The translations under genes were made by a program, and so were the position numbers. Below the pieces are notes generated by a model that was not told the origin of the DNA, made no database searches, and saw only the letters and a program-made list of their open reading frames with translations. Positions 1-5,458 of a stretch of 6,930 nt of DNA are shown one piece after another. Position 1 is the stretch's first letter; every line of letters begins with the position of its first letter. The DNA comes from Chitinophaga pinensis (GTDB taxonomy: Bacteria; Bacteroidota; Bacteroidia; Flavobacteriales_D; Crocinitomicaceae): positions 1 to 6,930 of the forward strand of contig CAMBMC010000127.1 in assembly GCA_945868555.1 (NCBI GenBank). Reading direction: 5' to 3'.

Positions 1-1
1 C

Positions 2-442
2 GATTACCAGACCTATTTGCCCGATGACATTCTTCAAAAAGTCGATCGCGCAACCATGACCGTGAGTCTAGAAGGCCGTGAACCCTTTTTAGATCATCGC
101 GTGATCGAATGGGCAGCGCAATTGCCCGACCATCTGAAGTACCACGGGGGAATAAAAAAGTATATTCTCAAAGAAATTGTTCACCAGCACATCCCAAAAT
201 CCTTGCTCGACCGACCAAAAATGGGATTCGCCGTGCCGATTGCCAAATGGCTTCAAACCGATCTTCGCGATTTGGTCCATGAACAATTGTCATCTTCGCG
301 TATCCTTCAACAAGGAATTTTTCAGCCGTTGTTTGTCAAACGTTTGAAGGATGATTTTTACGGCGGTAAAAAAGAACTAGACACCAAATTGTGGTACATG
401 CTGATGTTCCAGCTGTGGTACTCCGAATGGATGGAATCCTAA
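2..442 (+). CDS. asnB: Asparagine synthase (glutamine-hydrolysing) family protein, C-terminal part (5' truncated by window edge)
   Basis: The reading frame is open from base 2 to a TAA stop at 440-442, giving the last 146 residues. AsnB-type enzymes take ammonia from glutamine in an N-terminal Ntn-hydrolase domain and use it on an AMP-activated carboxylate in a C-terminal ATP-pyrophosphatase domain; only the end of the latter is present. Diagnostic stretches are YLPDDILQKVDRATM, LEGREPFLDHRVIEWA and PKMGFAVPIAKWL, all typical of the synthetase domain of bacterial AsnB. The 3' end looks intact and finishes with the usual W-rich tail (LWYMLMFQLWYSEWM). The next gene, a glycosyltransferase, begins 11 nt later, so they are probably co-transcribed. 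In polysaccharide clusters such paralogues are often thought to amidate a uronic-acid sugar rather than make free asparagine; that substrate assignment is inference from context. Confidence 0.93.
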   Translation, partial: DYQTYLPDDILQKVDRATMTVSLEGREPFLDHRVIEWAAQLPDHLKYHGGIKKYILKEIVHQHIPKSLLDRPKMGFAVPIAKWLQTDLRDLVHEQLSSSRILQQGIFQPLFVKRLKDDFYGGKKELDTKLWYMLMFQLWYSEWMES

Positions 443-453
443 TTTGAGTTGAT

Positions 454-1677
454 TTGAGAAAAATCCTCTATATCTCCTACGATGGAATGACTGATCCTCT
501 CGGTCAATCACAAGTGCTTCCCTATTTGGTTGGTCTAACAAAAAAAGGCTGTCAGTTTCATTTGATCAGTTTTGAAAAGCAGGAACGTTTTGAAAAATTT
601 GAATCAACGATTCAGCACATTTGCAGCGATGCAGACATTGAATGGCATCCGCTCTCCTATACCAAAAAACCACCTCTACTTTCGACGATTTATGATGTGC
701 AACGCATGAAGAAATTGGCGCATTCTCTCCACAAAACACATCAATTCGATATCATCCATTGCCGCAGTTACATCTCTGCCTTGGTCGGAATGGGCATGAA
801 AAAACGCTACAACACCAAATTTCTCTTCGACATGCGTGGCTTCTGGGCCGATGAACGTGTGGAAGGGGGAATCTGGAAGCTGTCAAATCCACTATATAAA
901 ACCGTTTATTCCTATTTCAAAAAGAAAGAAAGACGCTTTTTCAATGAGTCAGATGCCATTGTTTCCTTGACCCACAAAGGAAAGGAAGTCATCGTAAAAG
1001 AATTTGGCATTAGTGCCCCAAAAATCAATGTCATTCCCTGCTGTGCTGATTTGAATTTGTTTGATCAGAACAAGGTCATTGAACGTGACTTGGTAGACCT
1101 CAGAAGCCAACTTGGCATCGAAGAAAACACCAAGATATTGGGTTATGTCGGATCAATTGGCACCTGGTATATGTTGCCTGAAATGCTTGACTTTTTCAAA
1201 ACACTCCGAAGCAAAGACGAATCTTGGAGGTTCTTGATTGTCAGTGGTGAGGCGCCAGAAACGATCTATGCGAAAGCCAGTGAAAAGCACATTGAAAATG
1301 AGGCAATCATCATAAGCTCCTGCCTTCACAAAGAAGTACCGAAGTACATTCGTTTGTTTGATTTATCCGTGTTTTTCATTCGCCCTTCTTTCTCAAAACA
1401 GGCCTCTTCTCCCACCAAGCAAGGCGAATTGATGGCCATGGGGATTCCAATTGTGTGCAATGCGGGCGTTGGAGATACGGATCTTGTGATTGAAAAGTAC
1501 GAGGCAGGTAAGGTATTGACTGAAACAAATTCAGCGGCATATGACGTATTTTCCTTTCCAATACAAGGCTTCAACAAAGAAAGAACAGCCATTGGAGCTC
1601 AAGAATTCTATGGATTAGAAAATGGAGTAAACACATATTTCAGCATCTACACGCAGTTAAAACCAGAAAATTCGTGA
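454..1677 (+). CDS. GT-B fold glycosyltransferase (GT4-like), polysaccharide biosynthesis
   Basis: This 407-residue cytoplasmic or membrane-associated glycosyltransferase probably adds one sugar to a polysaccharide repeat unit; donor and acceptor cannot be read. It opens with ISYDGMTDPLGQSQVLPYL (7-25), the N-terminal signature of a glycosyltransferase group common in such clusters. FDMRGFWADERVEGGIW (125-141) follows, then VIPCCADL (193-200) at the domain junction, the second Rossmann domain from YVGSIGTWYM (231-240), and SSPTKQGELMAMG (318-330) with GVGDTD (338-343) in the donor-binding region. E325 sits where the second glutamate of the GT4 E-x7-E motif is expected, but position 317 is Ala, so the classical pair is incomplete. 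The start is a TTG at 454: an in-frame stop lies at 445-447, the only other codons before it are GTT and GAT, and the first in-frame ATG (487) would remove the conserved N-terminus. Confidence 0.9.
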   Translation: MRKILYISYDGMTDPLGQSQVLPYLVGLTKKGCQFHLISFEKQERFEKFESTIQHICSDADIEWHPLSYTKKPPLLSTIYDVQRMKKLAHSLHKTHQFDIIHCRSYISALVGMGMKKRYNTKFLFDMRGFWADERVEGGIWKLSNPLYKTVYSYFKKKERRFFNESDAIVSLTHKGKEVIVKEFGISAPKINVIPCCADLNLFDQNKVIERDLVDLRSQLGIEENTKILGYVGSIGTWYMLPEMLDFFKTLRSKDESWRFLIVSGEAPETIYAKASEKHIENEAIIISSCLHKEVPKYIRLFDLSVFFIRPSFSKQASSPTKQGELMAMGIPIVCNAGVGDTDLVIEKYEAGKVLTETNSAAYDVFSFPIQGFNKERTAIGAQEFYGLENGVNTYFSIYTQLKPENS

Positions 1678-1685
1678 AGCACGAA
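1671..1685 (+). repeat. Short perfect hairpin across the stop codon of the first glycosyltransferase
   Basis: TTCGTG (1671-1676) and CACGAA (1680-1685) are exact reverse complements separated by AAG, forming a 6-bp stem with a 3-nt loop. The stem contains the TGA stop at 1675-1677. No T-run follows, so it is not a standard intrinsic terminator; it could pause polymerase, protect a 3' end, or be chance. Confidence 0.3.
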
Positions 1686-1701
1686 CCCTTCTAATAATCA
1701 C

Positions 1702-1709
1702 TACCTTTG
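1702..1709 (+). promoter_or_regulatory. Perfect TAnnTTTG -7-like element directly upstream of the second glycosyltransferase
   Basis: TACCTTTG matches the Bacteroidetes -7 consensus TAnnTTTG exactly and ends 4 nt before the ATG at 1714. If used, transcription would start at or next to the start codon and the mRNA would be leaderless or nearly so. No TTG/TTTG -33 element is visible at the expected distance (around 1679-1682), so this may be chance and the gene may simply be read through from upstream. Confidence 0.3.
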
Positions 1710-1713
1710 AGCG

Positions 1714-2784
1714 ATGCCTGGAACGATTTTTTTTCTTGTACCCTATCCCTACGGTGAAGCCCCATCCCAGCGGTTCCGTTTTGAGCAGTATATTGAAGAT
1801 TTAAAGTCCAAAGGACATCACGTCGAAGTTCACCCCTTTTACGACTACAATACTTGGCGAACACTCTATACCCAAGGAAATGCGGTAAAAAAGGCCTTGG
1901 GGATTTTCAAAAGTTTTGGGCGACGTTTCGTTCTACTTTTCAAACTGCGTAAAGCGAATCACATTTTCATTCACCGTGAAATGGCCCACATTGGACCGCC
2001 GATACTTGAATGGCTCGTAGCTAAAGTGCTTCGCAGAAAATACATCTATGATTTTGACGACGCCATTTGGCTACCCAACTACAGCGAAACCAATGCCCGT
2101 TTTCATCGATTAAAGGCTTACTGGAAAGTGAAATACTGCATCAAATGGGCAGACAAAGTGACTGCAGGAAACGAATACCTCGCCAGTTATGCACGGCAAT
2201 TCAATCCAAATGTTCAAATCATTCCCACAACAATAGACACCGAGAATCACCACAATGTACGCACAGATCATCAGCGTGAAAAAGCCATCATCGGTTGGAC
2301 GGGAACCCATACGACAAGTCAGTACTTGGACGACATCATTCCTGTATTGAAAAAATTAGAAGAAAAGCACGATTTCATTTTCCGTGTCATTTCCAATGAA
2401 AACCCAGCCTTTGCACTGAAATCCTTTGAATTTTTGCAGTGGTCTAAAGAAACAGAAATCGCTGATTTGCAGCAGTTCACCATAGGGATTATGCCTCTGC
2501 GTCACGACATTTGGTCGGAAGGGAAATGCGGGTTCAAAGGGCTACAATACATGTCCTTGGGAATTGTAGCAGTCATGTCTCCAGTTGGAGTGAACACCTC
2601 CATTGTGCACGACGGGATCAATGGATATTTGGCCCAAACGCCGGAAGAATGGGAATCCTGTTTAATGCATTTATTGGAGGATGCGGAATTAAGAAAACAG
2701 ATCGGTGAGGCCGGCCGTTTGACTATTGAAGAGCGCTATTCGGTGAATGCCTATCGTTCGCATTATTTTTCTCTTTTCGATTAA
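1714..2784 (+). CDS. GT-B fold glycosyltransferase (GT4-like), second in the cluster
   Basis: This 356-residue glycosyltransferase is unrelated in motif pattern to the preceding one and so probably makes a different linkage in the same polysaccharide. PYPYGEAPSQRFRFEQY (10-26) is the N-terminal signature. YDFDDAIWL (112-120) follows, then GNEYLA (152-157), IPTTID (170-175) at the linker, IGWTGT (193-198) starting the second domain, GIMPL (258-262), and a donor-site region GKCGFKGLQYMSLG (270-283) leading to GVNTSIVHDGINGYLA (292-307). The canonical E-x7-E pair is absent: Gln278 occupies the second position and Gly270 lies eight residues before it. The CGFK-LQYM version is, as I recall it, characteristic of this subgroup rather than a defect. 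The ATG at 1714 is chosen because the conserved N-terminus begins within ten residues of it. There is no Shine-Dalgarno sequence. It lies 36 nt after the previous gene and ends the glycosyltransferase run. Confidence 0.9.
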   Translation: MPGTIFFLVPYPYGEAPSQRFRFEQYIEDLKSKGHHVEVHPFYDYNTWRTLYTQGNAVKKALGIFKSFGRRFVLLFKLRKANHIFIHREMAHIGPPILEWLVAKVLRRKYIYDFDDAIWLPNYSETNARFHRLKAYWKVKYCIKWADKVTAGNEYLASYARQFNPNVQIIPTTIDTENHHNVRTDHQREKAIIGWTGTHTTSQYLDDIIPVLKKLEEKHDFIFRVISNENPAFALKSFEFLQWSKETEIADLQQFTIGIMPLRHDIWSEGKCGFKGLQYMSLGIVAVMSPVGVNTSIVHDGINGYLAQTPEEWESCLMHLLEDAELRKQIGEAGRLTIEERYSVNAYRSHYFSLFD

Positions 2785-2885
2785 ATGAAGCTTGACAATC
2801 ACACGTGACGAGTCGATAATTTATACACAAAAAAATAATTTTAAAAACTTGAATTTCATTGTTTTGAATCCTTTTTCAACAAGAG

Positions 2886-2893
2886 CAAAAGTA
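2886..2893 (-). promoter_or_regulatory. Possible minus-strand TAnnTTTG -7 element
   Basis: The + strand reads CAAAAGTA, so the minus strand reads TACTTTTG, an exact match to TAnnTTTG followed by C as often seen in Bacteroidetes. Transcription would run leftwards into the 3' end of the glycosyltransferase and produce antisense RNA, as no minus-strand gene lies there. No CAA/CAAA (-33) is present near 2913-2916, so confidence is low. Confidence 0.2.
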
Positions 2894-2902
2894 GGTTTAA
2901 CA

Positions 2903-2923
2903 AGAACTTAAAAATGAAGTTCT
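2903..2923. repeat. 7-bp perfect inverted repeat upstream of the small membrane-protein gene
   Basis: AGAACTT (2903-2909) and AAGTTCT (2917-2923) are exact reverse complements around a 7-nt spacer. The centre lies about 34 nt upstream of the start site expected from the box at 2935-2942, that is, over the -33 region where no TTG is seen. It could be an activator or repressor site, or, if transcription starts further upstream, an RNA hairpin in the leader. Chance is not excluded in AT-rich DNA. Confidence 0.35.
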
Positions 2924-2934
2924 GTTTGGATGTA

Positions 2935-2942
2935 TATCTTTG
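2935..2942 (+). promoter_or_regulatory. Candidate Bacteroidetes -7 promoter element for the small membrane-protein gene
   Basis: TATCTTTG matches TAnnTTTG exactly. It predicts a start near 2947 and a leader of roughly 15-17 nt before the ATG at 2964, AT-rich and without Shine-Dalgarno, which suits the phylum. The -33 TTG is missing at the normal spacing (about 2911-2915 is all A/T), so the promoter may need an activator. It also argues against a TTG start at 2940, which would lie inside the box. Confidence 0.45.
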
Positions 2943-2963
2943 GCCAAACTAAACTTAAACAAC

Positions 2964-3347
2964 ATGCGTAAAAACACTATGATTGGATTGGGTGCAGCAC
3001 TATTGGTGATTGTATCTACTTTTTTCCCGATGATTTCAGGAAACGAAATGGTTGAAGAATTGTCATCACTTTGGAGTGGTGCATCTGAAGACAACTCAAC
3101 TGTTGCAACAATTATCTTAGTATTGGCAGGATTGATGGGACTTTTCTCTTTCCTATCAAACAAAAAACATTTGTTCTCTATTGGAACTTTGTTGATGTCA
3201 GCATTCTTGATGTTGATTTCAATGAAATGGTCTAGTGATATCGGTGACAGTGCAGGTTTGTTCTCTTACGGAATGGGATTGATCTTGTTCCTTGTTGGAT
3301 CTGGACTTGGATTGGTTTCTTCCATCCTTGGATTCATGAAAAAATAA
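2964..3347 (+). CDS. Small four-helix integral membrane protein of unknown function
   Basis: I do not recognise this 127-residue protein. It begins MRKNTM and shows four hydrophobic segments at about 6-23, 46-65, 69-87 and 97-124. Two polar loops are notable: an acidic one at 27-45 (NEMVEELSSLWSGASEDN) and a short basic turn at 66-69 (NKKH), with a KK C-terminus. Both ends are basic, which by the positive-inside rule suggests N-in/C-in. There are no catalytic motifs, cysteines or lipobox. The helices are rich in Gly, Leu and Met. ATG 2964 is preferred over a TTG at 2940 because the latter overlaps the promoter box and adds eight polar residues. Leucine coding is skewed: 14 of 22 codons are TTG and none is CTC or CTG, whereas the flanking genes use CTC and CTG. 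This could mean high expression or a different history. The gene is bounded by its own candidate promoter and a strong terminator. Confidence 0.8.
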   Translation: MRKNTMIGLGAALLVIVSTFFPMISGNEMVEELSSLWSGASEDNSTVATIILVLAGLMGLFSFLSNKKHLFSIGTLLMSAFLMLISMKWSSDIGDSAGLFSYGMGLILFLVGSGLGLVSSILGFMKK

Positions 3348-3369
3348 TCAAATTGGTACTGCAATTTGA
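3348..3369 (+). repeat. Hairpin just after the stop codon, abutting the terminator
   Basis: TCAAATT (3348-3354) and AATTTGA (3363-3369) are exact reverse complements, and G3355-C3362 can extend the stem to 8 bp around a 6-nt loop. It begins one base after the TAA stop and shares A3369 with the foot of the terminator stem. It may act as a 3'-end stabiliser for the short mRNA or assist termination. Confidence 0.5.
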
Positions 3370-3395
3370 AGGCTTCCCTCGGGAGGCCTTTTTTT
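3369..3395 (+). terminator. Strong intrinsic terminator after the small membrane-protein gene
   Basis: AAGGCTTCC (3369-3377) pairs with GGAGGCCTT (3382-3390) as a 9-bp GC-rich stem with one G-U wobble and a CTCG loop; TTTTT (3391-3395) follows directly. This is a textbook intrinsic terminator 22 nt past the stop codon and it separates the upstream unit from rdgB. It also shows that the open frame extending upstream of rdgB into this hairpin is not coding. Confidence 0.88.
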
Positions 3396-3421
3396 GTGCC
3401 TAGAAATCGGTATTATCTTTC
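3393..3421 (+). promoter_or_regulatory. Candidate promoter for the rdgB-MBOAT-SGNH unit
   Basis: TATCTTTC (3414-3421) matches the TAnnTTTG box at all but the last base, and TTTG (3393-3396), in the T-run of the terminator, could serve as the -33 element. The 17-nt gap is slightly shorter than the usual 19-21. The implied start near 3426 leaves an AT-rich leader of about 33 nt before the rdgB ATG. A 12-bp perfect palindrome, TCTTTCGAAAGA (3416-3427), overlaps the box and could be an operator, though one such palindrome is expected by chance in a window this size. Confidence 0.38.
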
Positions 3422-3458
3422 GAAAGAGCTTAAATTTAACCTACTAAATCCATCAAAA

Positions 3459-4043
3459 ATGATTCTACGCCTAGTCTTTGCCACACACAACACAAACAAA
3501 GCCAGAGAAATACAATCCATCATGCCTAATGGTGTCGAAATTCTTTCCTTGGAAGACATCGGTTGCGAAGAAGACATTCCCGAAACAGGCGATACATTAA
3601 GCGAAAATGCCCTTCAAAAGGCGCGATACGTGTATTCAACATTTGGCCTAAATTGCTTTGCAGACGATACGGGTTTGGAAGTAACAGCACTGAACAATGA
3701 TCCTGGCGTATATTCGGCCCGTTATGCAGGTCCTGAAAGGGATGCCAATACCAACATGAACCTATTGCTCGAAAATCTTTCAGGCCATTCGGACCGATCA
3801 GCTCGATTCAGAACGAGTATTGCGCTCATCATTCATGGCGAAGAAACGCTTTTTGACGGCACTGTTGAAGGGAGAATCGGTTTGGAAAAAGTGGGCAACG
3901 AAGGCTTTGGCTACGACCCTATTTTTTATCCTGAAGAATCCACCCGAACATTTGCAGAAATGTCGCTGCACGAAAAAAGTGAACAGAGTCACCGCGCCAG
4001 GGCATTCAAAAAAATGATTGCATATTTGACTCAACTTAAATAA
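3459..4043 (+). CDS. rdgB: RdgB/HAM1 non-canonical purine NTP pyrophosphatase (dITP/XTP diphosphatase)
   Basis: This cytosolic housekeeping enzyme hydrolyses dITP, ITP and XTP to the monophosphate and pyrophosphate, keeping deaminated purines out of DNA and RNA. Its 194 residues match the family length (E. coli RdgB has 197). Family motifs appear in order: FATHNTNKAREIQ (7-19) with the T-x-N-x-x-K substrate loop, the E-T-G-x-T segment at 42-46, ENALQKA (49-55), the catalytic-site FADDTGLEV (67-75) with D69/D70, PGVYSARYAG (82-91), the base-recognition GFGYDPIF (149-156), and SHR (177-179). All expected active-site residues are present, so it should be functional. ATG 3459 is chosen because homologues begin with this strand; the frame is open further upstream only through the terminator hairpin. 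The MBOAT gene starts 5 nt after its stop, implying co-transcription. Confidence 0.96.
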   Translation: MILRLVFATHNTNKAREIQSIMPNGVEILSLEDIGCEEDIPETGDTLSENALQKARYVYSTFGLNCFADDTGLEVTALNNDPGVYSARYAGPERDANTNMNLLLENLSGHSDRSARFRTSIALIIHGEETLFDGTVEGRIGLEKVGNEGFGYDPIFYPEESTRTFAEMSLHEKSEQSHRARAFKKMIAYLTQLK

Positions 4044-4048
4044 GCACT

Positions 4049-5458
4049 GTGCTCTTCAATAGTATTGAATTCATCGTTTTTTTCGGGGTAATTTTTACCC
4101 TTTACTGGATTGCACCGAAAAAATGGCGCTGGCTTTTGCTCTTGATTGCGAGTTACTTTTTTTACATGAGTTGGGAACCCATTTATATCGTTCTCATTCT
4201 CATTTCAACAGCAATCGATTATTTTTTGTGCCTGTACATGACAGGGTCTAATGATCAGCGTTTGCGGAAATACGGCCTTTCGCTCAGTATTATTCTAAAT
4301 CTCGGACTCCTATTTACCTTCAAATATCTTGGATTCTTTCAAGAGATGATGCAGCATGTTTTTCATGCCTTCGGTTCGGAATACCACGCCTCCACACTGC
4401 AACTTTTATTGCCCGTCGGCATAAGCTTTTATACTTTTCAAACCATCAGCTATTCCATCGATGTGTATCGTGGGAACCTTCCCGTAGAAAGGCATTTCGG
4501 GAAATTTGCGCTCTTCGTTTCGTTTTTTCCTCAACTCGTTGCAGGTCCTATCGAGCGCGCTGGCGACTTGCTGCCACAAGTCAAACGAGATGACATCAAA
4601 CTGGAATCTGAAGATCTGCGCGATGGCATTCTACTATTCATTTGGGGATTGTTTAAAAAAGTCGTCGTTGCTGATCAAGCTGCCATGTTTGTCGACACCT
4701 ATTACGAAAGTTATAGCCATCAAAGCGGAGGATTTTTGCTTTTCGCGACCTACATGTTCGCCTTGCAAATCTATTGCGATTTTTCTGGCTATTCAGACAT
4801 GGCCATAGGTCTTGCACGCATGCTGGGCATACGATTGATGAACAATTTTAAGACCCCCTATTTTTCGACTTCAATGACCAGCTTTTGGAGAAACTGGCAC
4901 ATCTCATTGTCAACATGGTTAAAGGATTATCTGTATATCCCCCTAGGAGGAAATAAAGGGGGTAAATTCCGTACTTCCCTCAATTTGATGACAACAATGG
5001 TACTCGGTGGCTTGTGGCATGGCGCAAACTGGACCTTTATCATTTGGGGCGCACTAAATGGATTTTTCCTGTCGATTGAAAAGTTCTTTCATCGACTATT
5101 GCCCATGAGAAGTCTGTTCCTTAAAGGAATCGCCATGTTCGTTGTTTTTCATTTAGTTTGCTTGGGATGGATTTTCTTTCGTTCCCAATCGGTGGATCAA
5201 GCCTTGACGATTTTGAATAAAATAGTTCATCTCGTGCCCTTTGATCTCTATTTTATCCTTGCTGACAATCGGTTTTCTGGGGCGATCATTGGCGCCTTGA
5301 TCTTGATTTTTCTGGAAGCGCAAATACCCTTTCAGCCCTTCACCGCATTTCGAAAAAAGAATGTATTTTATAGGTACAGCATATACATCCTCTTGATCAC
5401 AAGTGTGCTTCTTCTTGGTGTATCAGGTGGAGCTCAGTTTATTTATTTTCAGTTCTGA
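4049..5458 (+). CDS. MBOAT family membrane O-acyltransferase (AlgI/DltB-like)
   Basis: This 469-residue polytopic inner-membrane protein has roughly ten to twelve hydrophobic segments, the size usual for AlgI-type MBOAT proteins. Such proteins take an acyl group from a cytoplasmic donor and pass it through a membrane tunnel for O-acylation of an envelope polymer. Recognisable stretches are the N-terminal MLFNSIEFIVFF, LPVGISFYTFQ (121-131), PQLVAGPIER (161-170), DFSGYSDMAIG (244-254), SFWRNWHISLSTWLKDYLY (278-296) with the first conserved histidine H284, and LGGLWHGANWTFIIWGALNG (319-338) with the catalytic histidine H324. Both histidines are present. The GTG at 4049 is preferred because the family typically starts MLFNS and this lies only 5 nt past the rdgB stop. 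The last base of its stop codon is the first base of the next gene. Acetyl is the likeliest group by analogy, but neither donor nor acceptor can be read. Confidence 0.94.
   Translation: MLFNSIEFIVFFGVIFTLYWIAPKKWRWLLLLIASYFFYMSWEPIYIVLILISTAIDYFLCLYMTGSNDQRLRKYGLSLSIILNLGLLFTFKYLGFFQEMMQHVFHAFGSEYHASTLQLLLPVGISFYTFQTISYSIDVYRGNLPVERHFGKFALFVSFFPQLVAGPIERAGDLLPQVKRDDIKLESEDLRDGILLFIWGLFKKVVVADQAAMFVDTYYESYSHQSGGFLLFATYMFALQIYCDFSGYSDMAIGLARMLGIRLMNNFKTPYFSTSMTSFWRNWHISLSTWLKDYLYIPLGGNKGGKFRTSLNLMTTMVLGGLWHGANWTFIIWGALNGFFLSIEKFFHRLLPMRSLFLKGIAMFVVFHLVCLGWIFFRSQSVDQALTILNKIVHLVPFDLYFILADNRFSGAIIGALILIFLEAQIPFQPFTAFRKKNVFYRYSIYILLITSVLLLGVSGGAQFIYFQF
4055..4069. repeat. Perfect 7-bp palindromic dyad just inside the MBOAT start
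   Basis: TTCAATA and TATTGAA flank a single G. As RNA it would form a 6-bp stem with an AGT loop, starting 4 nt after the GTG start codon. It falls within the codons for FNSIE, which the family conserves, so it may be only a by-product of coding; an effect on initiation is possible. Confidence 0.3.

Larger units (their letters stand above)
2785..2963. other. AT-rich intergenic region between the polysaccharide cluster and the small membrane-protein gene
   Basis: This 179-bp stretch carries no gene I can support. It has A/T-runs (2826-2848), a 7-bp inverted repeat (2903-2923), a plus-strand TAnnTTTG box (2935-2942) and a minus-strand TAnnTTTG box (2886-2893). I see no clear terminator after the glycosyltransferase stop at 2784; only a weak TCAC/GTGA dyad without a T-run occurs near 2799-2808. 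Two tiny ATG reading frames exist, of 7 codons at 2785 and 12 codons at 2914, with no coding support. Confidence 0.7.

Noticed and set aside
1326..1592. Minus-strand reading frame within the first glycosyltransferase
   Set aside because: It lies wholly inside a gene with clear family motifs, has no promoter, and its translation shows no recognisable domain.
2785..2808. Seven-codon ATG frame directly after the second glycosyltransferase stop
   Set aside because: Too short and with no coding support; most likely chance.
2914..2952. Twelve-codon ATG reading frame (MKFCLDVYLWPN) just upstream of the small membrane-protein gene, possible leader peptide
   Set aside because: It overlaps the -7 box at 2935-2942, so it would not be transcribed from that promoter, and it has no run of regulatory codons or attenuator structure.
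3416..3427. 12-bp perfect palindrome TCTTTCGAAAGA near the rdgB promoter as a firm operator call
   Set aside because: About one to two such palindromes are expected by chance in nearly 7 kb; kept only as a remark within the promoter entry.
3366..3458. N-terminal extension of RdgB using an upstream TTG
   Set aside because: The extra 31 residues would be encoded by the terminator hairpin and promoter region, and the family starts at the ATG at 3459.
4938..4972. AGGAGG sequence and CCCCC/GGGGG dyad inside the MBOAT gene, possible internal start or structure
   Set aside because: No start codon lies at usable spacing after AGGAGG, the phylum does not rely on Shine-Dalgarno, and the bases encode the conserved YIPLGGNKGG segment.
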